A DNA stretch of 12,718 nt from X23 sp050251575 (GTDB lineage: Bacteria > Bacillota > Clostridia > SK-Y3): positions 1-12,718 of the forward strand of contig JBFWMP010000079.1 of the NCBI GenBank assembly GCA_050251575.1, in the 5' to 3' direction. A model generated the notes under the pieces. The model saw nothing but the letters and a program-made list of their open reading frames with translations. It was not told the DNA's origin and searched no databases. This document shows, piece after piece, positions 1 to 4,674 of the stretch (position 1 is its first letter; every line of letters starts with the position of its first letter). Position numbers and translations under genes: made by a program.

Positions 1-49
1 TTAATATCAACAATACATAAAAATGATAATAATAAGAGCAGGTGAATAA

Positions 50-220
50 GTGAACAGAACGTTGAGTTTTAAAATTAAAATATGGCGAAATGAATCAGAT
101 GAAGAGGCCGCCATTCCTATGGGAGAGTACAGACAAAAAATAGCTTCATCAATAAAAGATGCTTTGAAAGCTCAAGGAATAGAACTGGAAGAAATATCAC
201 TAATTACAGAAGATGAATAA
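50..220 (+). CDS. Small hypothetical protein, 56 aa
   Basis: The ORF opens with GTG directly after a TAA (positions 47-49). An AGGTGA match to the 16S tail (40-45) serves as ribosome binding site, which is why I chose GTG. The product begins VNRTLSFKIKIW and is a charged 56-residue chain: a short beta-like N-terminus, then a probable amphipathic helix ending in an acidic tail (ISLITEDE). No family is recognised. The TAA just before it ends a tiny 8-codon frame (23-49), or it is the tail of something lying mostly outside the window. It is followed at once by a strong hairpin terminator, so it is probably the last gene of a plus-strand transcript entering from the left. It converges on the 282-584 gene. 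Confidence 0.65.
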   Translation: MNRTLSFKIKIWRNESDEEAAIPMGEYRQKIASSIKDALKAQGIELEEISLITEDE

Positions 221-245
221 AAGAGAACGGTTACCGTTCTCTTTT
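219..245 (+). terminator. Rho-independent terminator hairpin
   Basis: A perfect 12-bp stem (AAAAGAGAACGG at 219-230, CCGTTCTCTTTT at 234-245) with a TTA loop. The right arm ends in a T tract. The stem is symmetrical and also ends in TTTT on the minus strand, so it can terminate both the 50-220 transcript and the minus-strand operon that ends at 282. Confidence 0.85.
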
Positions 246-281
246 GTGTTTGAGACATTCAAAGTTTATGCTGGAGAGGAA

Positions 282-584
282 TTATTCCACGTTGGATTGA
301 TCTCCATTTTCCTGCAAAAAGTGCCTGATTTTATCCCTTAACCAATCGCCTCTGTCCTCATAATGTCGTTCATGAGTTAACGTGTCAAAATCAGGAAGAT
401 TTTCTTTATTCAATTTAAACCCAAAATCTTTAAGGATTTGTTGCTGAATCCAATCATCCCGTCTAATATTTTTAGACTTTAAGATAGTTTCAAATACAGA
501 CACAGTATCATTATGTATACGCCCTATATGGATATTATCAACTCTTATTCTTGTTGTGTTTTCGGAGTGTTTTCCAAATTGCAT
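282..584 (-). CDS. Hypothetical protein, 100 aa, last gene of the small-gene operon
   Basis: The ATG at 584 has an excellent ribosome binding site (minus strand GGAGG, 9-10 nt upstream). The N-terminus contains a short basic strand-like stretch (TRIRVDNIHIG), then a helix-rich region with KNIRRDDWIQQQILKDFGF, then a charged C-terminal half with His and Asp (RHYEDRGDWLRDKIRHFL). The strand-helix-helix order resembles small DNA-binding proteins of the ribbon-helix-helix kind, but I see no diagnostic motif, so the function is unassigned. It sits last in the minus-strand run starting near 2104, 47 bp after the 39-aa ORF, and is followed by the bidirectional hairpin at 219-245. Confidence 0.75.
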   Translation of the reverse strand: MQFGKHSENTTRIRVDNIHIGRIHNDTVSVFETILKSKNIRRDDWIQQQILKDFGFKLNKENLPDFDTLTHERHYEDRGDWLRDKIRHFLQENGDQSNVE

Positions 585-631
585 TTTTATAATCCTCCAT
601 TATTAAAATTAAATCTAATGAAGATAGGTTG

Positions 632-751
632 TTACGTTGTCAATACAACTCTTTTTATTCCATTTTCCATGATGATTTCGTTTTTGTCAACTGCTTCTGC
701 ATCAGCACTGATGGTTTCAAATAATTTGGTTTTCTTATTAATACAATGCAC
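632..751 (-). CDS. Small ORF, 39 aa, translationally coupled
   Basis: The GTG start overlaps the TAG stop of the upstream zinc-ribbon gene by one base (TAGTG on the minus strand), the classic arrangement for coupled translation. The frame runs 39 codons to TAA at 632-634. The product has ordinary protein composition, includes KLFETISADAEAVDKNEII, and ends GIKRVVLTT. There is no independent ribosome binding site, which fits re-initiation. It fills what would otherwise be a 166-bp gap in a tightly packed operon. No family is recognised. It could be a chance frame, but the stop-start overlap and composition favour a real gene. Confidence 0.5.
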   Translation of the reverse strand: MHCINKKTKLFETISADAEAVDKNEIIMENGIKRVVLTT

Positions 752-1215
752 TAATCATTATTTACTAACTCAGGAAAGTCAGCAATAGCCATATCCGTGA
801 ATGAATTAGGGAACTGGATATAATCGGTATTTACATAGTTATCAGATTTTACTATTTTACCTGTAACCTCTAAAGCATCTGCGCATTGGTTACAAACCCA
901 ACCATTAAAGACCAAATACCTCCCGTTTGCATTATTCCACCTTCTACCCTTAATTAAATGGGTTCGAGTATAATTATTACATAGACAGCAGCTATTCACG
1001 TGGGCATCATAATGTTCATTCGCATAGCTTTCAGCTGCTTCATGGCTTAACAGAGAATCATGAATTAGCTTGAAGCCATTATTCAACAACTTTTCTTGTT
1101 TCTTAAAAGTCATCTTACCATCCTCAATTATGAATGCCTCAAGTCCTTGATGATTACCATGGTGATCAGTACCATGATTCTTTATAAAGAGAACAAAAAA
1201 TGTTTTCTCGCTCAC
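751..1215 (-). CDS. Hypothetical zinc-ribbon-like protein, 154 aa
   Basis: I chose the GTG at 1215 because GGGAGGG lies six bases upstream. A longer in-frame version to 1230 would begin inside that ribosome binding site. Two CxxC pairs, C76-x2-C79 and C108-x2-C111 (CCLC and CNQC), separated by a basic and aromatic loop (GRRWNNANGRY, then NGW), form a probable zinc ribbon. An N-terminal stretch, HGTDHHGNHQG, is His-rich and may add metal ligands. The C-terminus is acidic. Zinc ribbons of this sort bind nucleic acid or protein, but no specific family is recognised. It is the fourth gene of the minus-strand operon, and its stop overlaps the start of the 39-aa ORF. Confidence 0.8.
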   Translation of the reverse strand: MSEKTFFVLFIKNHGTDHHGNHQGLEAFIIEDGKMTFKKQEKLLNNGFKLIHDSLLSHEAAESYANEHYDAHVNSCCLCNNYTRTHLIKGRRWNNANGRYLVFNGWVCNQCADALEVTGKIVKSDNYVNTDYIQFPNSFTDMAIADFPELVNND

Positions 1216-1235
1216 CGCTAACCCTCCCACTTTTT

Positions 1236-1397
1236 TTAAGTATTATGGTATCCTTCATCACTTAAACCACGCAGTCTCAATTCTTCTCTCAATAATTCAA
1301 TATCCGCATATCCTCCTGGAATACTCATGCCATTAGCAAGAGCCCAAATGCAATTACGCAATTCATTTTCAGTCCATTTTTCATAAGGTCTTATCAT
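1236..1397 (-). CDS. Small hypothetical protein, 53 aa
   Basis: ATG at 1397, preceded by GGAGGG with six bases of spacing; stop TAA at 1236-1238. The product starts MIRPYEKWTENELRNCIWAL, has a central SIPGGYADIELLREELRLRG segment, and ends SDEGYHNT. It reads as two helices joined by a glycine turn, and the second helix resembles a short coiled or recognition-type helix. No family is recognised. It lies 20 bp upstream of the zinc-ribbon gene and 43 bp downstream of the 71-aa gene, in the same orientation, so it is most likely co-transcribed. Confidence 0.75.
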   Translation of the reverse strand: MIRPYEKWTENELRNCIWALANGMSIPGGYADIELLREELRLRGLSDEGYHNT

Positions 1398-1440
1398 TCT
1401 GAATCCCTCCATTTTATATTCTAAGGGTTAAAATATAAAT

Positions 1441-1656
1441 TTATTTATTGTCAAAAAATCTTTCTGCGTCCTCTAATTCGGTGTAATAGTACCCATTTCC
1501 CCATACATAACAGTCTTCATACCTCTTTAGATTATATACAACAATATAATCTTGACATCCTTTATTCATTTTTTCCAATAAAGCATAACTACCTTTCTGA
1601 GCTAAAACTTTATATTCTTTCCCATTGGTATTTTTGATAATAGAATCTGTTAACAT
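1441..1656 (-). CDS. Small hypothetical protein, 71 aa, aromatic-rich
   Basis: An ATG exists at 1671, but the GGAGGTG that follows it is itself the ribosome binding site for the ATG at 1656, so I take 1656 as start (MLTDSIIKN). The product looks like a small beta-rich domain: NGKEYKVLAQKGSYALLEK, DYIVVYNLKRY, then many aromatics (CYVWGNGYYYTELEDAERFF) towards the C-terminus. The pattern of repeated beta strands recalls small proteins common on clostridial mobile elements, but I cannot assign a family. It is the second gene of the operon, separated from the 131-aa gene by a hairpin. Confidence 0.75.
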   Translation of the reverse strand: MLTDSIIKNTNGKEYKVLAQKGSYALLEKMNKGCQDYIVVYNLKRYEDCYVWGNGYYYTELEDAERFFDNK

Positions 1657-1680
1657 TCCCTGCACCTCCATTTTTATTTT

Positions 1681-1710
1681 AAGAGAGAAGGGGTTTCCCC
1701 CCTCTCTCTT
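1681..1710 (-). terminator. Intercistronic hairpin, possible attenuator
   Basis: An 8-bp stem (AAGAGAGA at 1681-1688 with TCTCTCTT at 1703-1710), one mismatch, then 4 G-C pairs around a TTTC loop. The arm overlaps the stop codon of the 1709-2104 gene. On the minus strand it is followed by TTAAAATAAAAA rather than a clean T run. It may therefore protect the 3' end or partly terminate, reducing expression of the downstream small genes. Confidence 0.5.
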
Positions 1711-2104
1711 ATGCTACTTTCTTTTCCATTGCCTTTTCATTGATTTTCCAGTGAAGATAAGCAACTTCCGTTTGGGGGTACTTACTTACTTCAGACAGAT
1801 ACTTTACAATTTGCTGTTCATGAGCCTGTGCCGGGAAGCACTTATCCCAGTTACGCTTTTGCTCCCATTTCCGGGCCAGACGTGCTACCGTATATAATCT
1901 ACAGTAGTCTATAGTGAGTATCGTACATAAATCATTTAGTTCGTTGCTGCTACCATGCAAGTTTCTTTCGTGCCACATACAATTTAACCGTTCTTCGATA
2001 GTTCTCTTCCACCAGTCCGTTTTCTTACACTCTAACCGGTAACTCCGTTCGTTATCAAAATGTTCCTGTACTGCCCCGATTAGAAGCTCAATGTTAATTT
2101 TCAT
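1709..2104 (-). CDS. Hypothetical protein, 131 aa, first gene of the small-gene operon
   Basis: ATG at 2104 lies about 30 nt downstream of the expected start of transcription from the promoter at 2140-2168. The ribosome binding site (GAAGGGTGG) is modest. The product is helical and rich in Trp, Cys and charged residues: KKTDWWKRTIEERLNCMWHE, then LCTILTIDYCRLYTVARLAR, then KWEQKRNWDKCF. It has no membrane segment or signal peptide. No family is recognised. Its base composition is slightly richer in GC than its neighbours. As first gene behind an operator-like promoter it should be the most highly expressed of the set. Confidence 0.8.
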   Translation of the reverse strand: MKINIELLIGAVQEHFDNERSYRLECKKTDWWKRTIEERLNCMWHERNLHGSSNELNDLCTILTIDYCRLYTVARLARKWEQKRNWDKCFPAQAHEQQIVKYLSEVSKYPQTEVAYLHWKINEKAMEKKVA

Positions 2105-2139
2105 ATATGCCAGCCACCCTTCTATTATTTATTAATTCA

Positions 2140-2168
2140 ATTATAGTCCCCACGTGGGGATTTGTCAA
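2140..2168 (-). promoter_or_regulatory. Consensus sigma-70-type promoter for the small-gene operon
   Basis: On the minus strand: TTGACA (2168-2163), exactly 17 bp of spacer, TATAAT (2145-2140). Both hexamers match consensus perfectly. It fires towards the gene starting at 2104. Such a strong promoter on an element is normally held down by a repressor, and the spacer carries a perfect palindrome. Confidence 0.9.
2147..2160. promoter_or_regulatory. Perfect 14-bp palindrome in the promoter spacer, candidate operator
   Basis: TCCCCACGTGGGGA is a perfect inverted repeat centred between 2153 and 2154. It fills almost all of the spacer between the -35 and -10 of the minus-strand promoter. A dimeric protein bound here would block RNA polymerase. 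It is conspicuously GC-rich in AT-rich DNA. The binding protein is not identifiable from the window. Confidence 0.75.
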
Positions 2169-2176
2169 GATTATTT

Positions 2177-2281
2177 TTAGATTGTTTTCACAAGATATCG
2201 TTTGCAACAACAGCGTTCAGTACTTTGCATCATATGCGTGCAGTAATTGCAATAAAGGTGTTCAGTAAACCGGTCTTTCGA
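2177..2281 (-). pseudogene. Possible Cys-rich mini-ORF lacking a start codon
   Basis: A minus-strand frame ending in TAA at 2177-2179 encodes SKDRFTEHLYCNYCTHMM followed by QSTERCCCKRYLVKTI. It has a CxxC pair and a CCC cluster, reminiscent of a small zinc finger. A perfect AAGGAGG (2291-2285) sits just upstream, but no ATG, GTG or TTG follows at a workable distance. The first in-frame ATG comes after the CxxC. Either this is a decayed gene, or it is chance plus a stray Shine-Dalgarno-like sequence. Confidence 0.25.
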
Positions 2282-2443
2282 TATCCTCCTTCCAAAAATT
2301 TTGACTCTCTTTCTCCTGGAAATAGAAATTAAGTTTATTTATAATATGTTTCTTAAACTTGATTCAGCGAAAATCAGTTTTGTTAATACATTAGAAGCAG
2401 TCAATTTAAACAACTAGAGTACCTTATATAGATATTTGCATAA

Positions 2444-2558
2444 TAGTATGCTTTAATATCAATATAGTATCTTAAATATTAATAGTATACTATAGTGTAT
2501 TATTGATATTTAAGATACTATATTGATAAAATTAGTATACACTTATAAAATAGTATGG
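2444..2558. promoter_or_regulatory. Array of TAGTAT motifs (operator or centromere-like)
   Basis: TAGTAT followed by AC, GC, GG or C occurs at 2444-2451, 2465-2471, 2483-2490, 2533-2540 and 2551-2558, with inverted copies at 2485-2492 and 2514-2520. Spacings of 18-21 bp between several copies place them on similar helix faces. The array extends through the palindrome at 2457-2528 and into the promoter of the RHH/coiled-coil gene. That is what is expected for a ribbon-helix-helix protein regulating itself, or for a partition site. Confidence 0.6.
2457..2528. repeat. 72-bp near-perfect palindrome
   Basis: The outer arms are a perfect 23-bp inverted repeat (2457-2479 against 2506-2528). The symmetry continues to the centre between 2492 and 2493, with only three mismatched pairs in 36 (2480/2505, 2485/2500, 2488/2497). 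It can extrude as a cruciform. It lies about 80 bp in front of the 2609-3589 gene. It is very AT-rich and lacks a T tract, so a terminator is unlikely; a protein-binding site fits better. Confidence 0.9.
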
Positions 2559-2564
2559 TATAAT
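2536..2564 (+). promoter_or_regulatory. Extended -10 promoter for the RHH/coiled-coil gene
   Basis: TATACA (2536-2541), 17 bp, TATAAT (2559-2564), preceded by TGG as an extended -10 element. A second candidate is TTGATA (2523-2528), 17 bp, TAAAAT (2546-2551), whose -35 lies inside the right arm of the palindrome. Both put the start of transcription 35-50 nt before the ATG at 2609. Both overlap TAGTAT motifs, so autoregulation is likely. Confidence 0.65.
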
Positions 2565-2608
2565 ATATATAACAAATTTATAAGGGTAATTTAGGAGGGT
2601 TCAATCAT

Positions 2609-3589
2609 ATGAATGGAGATACCAATTTTTCTAACACATTAGAAAGCCAGGATCAAAAGAAAAAGCAAAAAGCCGGTCTTAACGCTGTAAGACCCGATGA
2701 TTATACCGAGCAAAAGTTTAAAGGCATGGCCAAAGAAAGAAACCTGAGTCAGACAGAGATGTTTGAACGGTTATTTTGGGACTATATAAAGGCTGAAAAT
2801 GATGTAAAAAAGCATCAAGCACTAAACCTCGAAGGAGAAATAAATTTAATTTCTAAAGATCTCAATAGCATACTGCTGCACTTTAAAACAATCGCTGATA
2901 AGGCTCAAAATACTGTTATTAGTTTAAAAACCAATGCAGAACAGACTGAAAGCAATCTAGCCCTTGAAGTAGATACTTTGTCAAAGAAAATTCAGGAGCT
3001 TGAAATGAGGAACCTTGAACTTGAACAAGCAAACGGAGCATTTACTGAAATAAAGAACGGACTAGATAAAAGGATATCTGAACTTACTGATACTGTCGGG
3101 ACAAAAGATACTGAAATAAAAGAACTAAAGGAAACGATTAAGGAAAAAGATAAGCTAATAAAAGATATGGAAAAGGAAATAAGCATATCAAATAAGGAGC
3201 TGAAAAGCCTAGATATAACTATTAATAATCTTCAGGATGAAGTACGTTCTAAAGATACCAAAATAAAGAGTTTAGAACTTTCTAATAACAGCCTTACAGA
3301 TGCTCTTAATAATGTAGAAGTGCTGAAGAAATCAGAATTATCCTCTATCGAAGCCAAATATCAATTAGTTATTTCCGACATGGAAACAAAAATTAAATCA
3401 TCCAGGGATCAGAAGGATAAAGAAATTCAAATTCTTAAAGATTCTCTTAAAATTGAGTTTGAGGCAGATAAAAAGATGGCGATAGCAGATATGAAGCTGG
3501 AATTAGCAGATATGAAAAACAAATATGTAGAGACTTTGGCTGAACTTAATTTCATTAAGCAAGAGCTGAGGTCTGAAAATACCAAATAG
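2609..3589 (+). CDS. Putative ribbon-helix-helix DNA-binding protein with long coiled coil, 326 aa
   Basis: ATG at 2609 with AGGAGGG ten bases upstream. Residues about 22-61 fit a ribbon-helix-helix plan: a short strand (KAGLNAVRPD), helix A (YTEQKFKGMAKERN) and helix B (SQTEMFERLFWDYI). From about residue 65 to the end the chain is a continuous charged helix with heptad-like Leu/Ile spacing and no prolines or glycines to speak of (LSKKIQELEMRNLELEQA, IKELKETIKEKDKLIKDMEK). A DNA-binding head plus a long coiled-coil tail is the architecture of KfrA-type plasmid proteins, although KfrA heads differ. The palindrome and TAGTAT array just upstream are its likely target, giving autoregulation or a role in plasmid organisation or segregation. 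The function is inferred, not recognised by a family motif. Confidence 0.8.
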   Translation: MNGDTNFSNTLESQDQKKKQKAGLNAVRPDDYTEQKFKGMAKERNLSQTEMFERLFWDYIKAENDVKKHQALNLEGEINLISKDLNSILLHFKTIADKAQNTVISLKTNAEQTESNLALEVDTLSKKIQELEMRNLELEQANGAFTEIKNGLDKRISELTDTVGTKDTEIKELKETIKEKDKLIKDMEKEISISNKELKSLDITINNLQDEVRSKDTKIKSLELSNNSLTDALNNVEVLKKSELSSIEAKYQLVISDMETKIKSSRDQKDKEIQILKDSLKIEFEADKKMAIADMKLELADMKNKYVETLAELNFIKQELRSENTK

Positions 3590-3635
3590 CATAATGAAGA
3601 TAAGTTGGTAAAGATAGAAGGTGCGGGGCAACCAG

Positions 3636-3797
3636 GTGAGATTATTTATCGTAAATACTCTTTCTGCGATTATGGATGGATATGACATCGCTATTGATGA
3701 TGCATGTTATTATATTGGTTGCTCCTATACCTATTTTATCACACACCTGGCTGATAAAATATATCACATAATAGGTTGCTTGGATTACCTCAACTAG
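3636..3797 (+). CDS. Possible small ORF, 53 aa
   Basis: A plus-strand frame from GTG at 3636 (another in-frame GTG at 3621) to TAG at 3795-3797. The product includes MDGYDIAIDDACYYIG, then TYFITHLADKIYHIIGCLDY, rich in Tyr, Ile, Asp and Cys, which reads like real protein. The ribosome binding site is weak (GGGG eight bases before the start). It would follow the coiled-coil gene by 46 bp. Its end overlaps the end of the converging minus-strand gene by eight bases. A competing minus-strand frame covers part of the same stretch and looks less protein-like. I am unsure it is a gene. Confidence 0.35.
   Translation: MRLFIVNTLSAIMDGYDIAIDDACYYIGCSYTYFITHLADKIYHIIGCLDYLN
3732..3761. repeat. Inverted repeat (10-bp stem, 10-nt loop)
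   Basis: TATTTTATCA (3732-3741) pairs perfectly with TGATAAAATA (3752-3761) around CACACCTGGC. It lies 29 bp beyond the stop of the minus-strand gene at 3790-3975 and inside the doubtful plus ORF. There is no T tract on either strand, so a terminator role is weak. It could be a protein-binding site. Confidence 0.45.
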
Positions 3798-3975
3798 CTT
3801 TAAGTTTTTTAAATAAAGCAATAAATGCATCTTCCGTATCACTATCCCAACCGGATAACCATAAAATATATTTCCTCTCCATCTCAGATAAGTCTATATC
3901 TCAAGTATTAATAAACCTTGCATATCTAGCTTGCTGTGATGCAGGTATCAATTTAAACTTCTCATCAAAATTCAT
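3790..3975 (-). pseudogene. Small gene (61 codons) interrupted by an in-frame TGA
   Basis: ATG at 3975 has AAGGA about ten bases upstream. The frame reads MNFDEKFKLIPASQQARYAR-FINT, then TGA (3901-3903, codon 25). It continues without any other stop as DIDLSEMERKYILWLSGWDS, DTEDAFIALF and KKLKAS to TGA at 3790-3792. Both halves have strong protein character and are joined in frame, so a single base change to a stop is the simplest explanation. The 340-aa gene at 4675 and this gene itself also end in TGA, and Trp is written TGG, so the code is normal. Programmed readthrough is the less likely alternative. I do not recognise the family with certainty; proteins of this size are common in clostridial mobile elements. 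It lies between the coiled-coil gene and the iterons. Confidence 0.65.
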
Positions 3976-4095
3976 TCAATATTGTCCTTCACATTTTCAT
4001 TGTAATACTAGAATTAATCAATTATGCCCGCATAATAAGACCTCAACTAAGAAGGTATTAATATAATATCCTATTCAGGGACATTTAAGCGTCAA
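3976..4095. other. Intergenic spacer with no gene
   Basis: About 120 bp between the interrupted small gene and the iterons. I find no ORF with a ribosome binding site. On the minus strand there is only a weak promoter-like TTGAGG with a poor -10 near 4020-4045, which could serve the 3975 start. Confidence 0.4.
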
Positions 4096-4235
4096 TTACA
4101 AAAAAGTTTGTCCAAAACAGAACTTGAAACTAGCATTAAACCGTTATTATTTTTTATGCTGTAAGAAGTAAAAGTTTGTCCAAAACTATTATTTGAAACC
4201 AAAATATCTAAAAAGCATTACAAAAAAGTTTGTCC
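4096..4235 (+). repeat. Left iteron group: three copies of an 18-bp repeat
   Basis: TTACAAAAAAGTTTGTCC occurs exactly at 4096-4113 and 4218-4235. A shortened copy (AAAAGTTTGTCC) is at 4170-4181. Copies one and two also share the following sequence AAAAC and, a few bases on, TTGAAAC. All three face the same way, opposite to the four copies at 4305-4381. Confidence 0.9.
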
Positions 4236-4304
4236 TAACTTAAAACCTTCATTAAGAAACCTTAAGCAACTCCGTCTTGGTCTTAGATTAGCAGGATGAT
4301 TTTA

Positions 4305-4381
4305 GTCAAACTTTTTGTAAAATGGTCAAACTTTTTGTAAAATGGTCAAACTTTTTTGTAAATGGTCGAACTTTTTTGTAA
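4305..4381 (-). repeat. Right iteron group: four tandem copies, exact 20-bp period
   Basis: GTCAAACTTTTTGTAA or its one-T-longer form starts at 4305, 4325, 4345 and 4365; the last copy has GTCGAAC. On the minus strand this is TTACAAAAA(A)GTTTGACC, the same iteron as the left group with one base changed. The array ends nine bases from the stop codon of the 77-aa gene. Opposed iteron groups with a 69-bp unique core (4236-4304) are typical of an initiator-protein landing site, so this is a candidate oriV or oriT. Confidence 0.9.
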
Positions 4382-4390
4382 AACTCGTTT

Positions 4391-4624
4391 TTACCCTTTT
4401 TCTCTAAAAAATCTTTCAATTCTTCCCTCCATATCATTATAAATTATTTCAAGAAATGCTGTTTTATCCGCTTCATTGTTAATATTTTTAAGAATATCAT
4501 CAAATTGAATTGTAGGTACATCGAGAATAGAACAGACATAATTTTTTAAATGCTCATCCCTGTTTTCAGTATCAGTTAATTTCTTCCCGAAATCTTTAAA
4601 TACTACTTTTTCATCTTTTTTCAT
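4391..4624 (-). CDS. Small hypothetical acidic/basic helical protein, 77 aa
   Basis: I chose ATG 4624 over the in-frame TTG at 4630 because GGAGAGG lies seven bases upstream of the ATG and almost touches the TTG. The product begins MKKDEKVVFKDFGKKLTD, continues with a helical stretch including SILDVPTIQFDDILKNI, and ends IYNDMEGRIERFFREKG. It has no membrane segment or known motif. It is the last gene of the T4CP operon, 50 bp after the 340-aa gene, and abuts the iteron array, so it may be an accessory DNA-binding or transfer protein. That role is inferred from position alone. Confidence 0.7.
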   Translation of the reverse strand: MKKDEKVVFKDFGKKLTDTENRDEHLKNYVCSILDVPTIQFDDILKNINNEADKTAFLEIIYNDMEGRIERFFREKG

Positions 4625-4674
4625 TTTCAATCCTCTCCTGTTTATTATATATTTCTTAGCTTACTGGAATAGAA

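Noticed and set aside
513..788. 91-aa plus-strand ORF
   Set aside because: It lies opposite the well-supported 282-584, 632-751 and 751-1215 minus-strand genes, has no ribosome binding site, and its composition looks like antisense of real coding sequence.
2992..3186. 64-aa minus-strand ORF, Ser/Phe/Ile-rich
   Set aside because: It is a shadow of the Lys/Glu-rich coiled-coil coding sequence on the plus strand.
3642..3842. 66-aa minus-strand ORF
   Set aside because: It overlaps the 3790-3975 frame and lacks a ribosome binding site; its sequence has no coherent protein character.
3776..4066. 96-aa plus-strand ORF
   Set aside because: It is antisense to the interrupted minus-strand gene at 3790-3975, whose reading frame is far more protein-like and has a ribosome binding site.
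4096..4381. CRISPR array
   Set aside because: The repeats are short iterons in two opposed orientations with 20-bp period and no spacer-sized unique segments; no cas genes are nearby.
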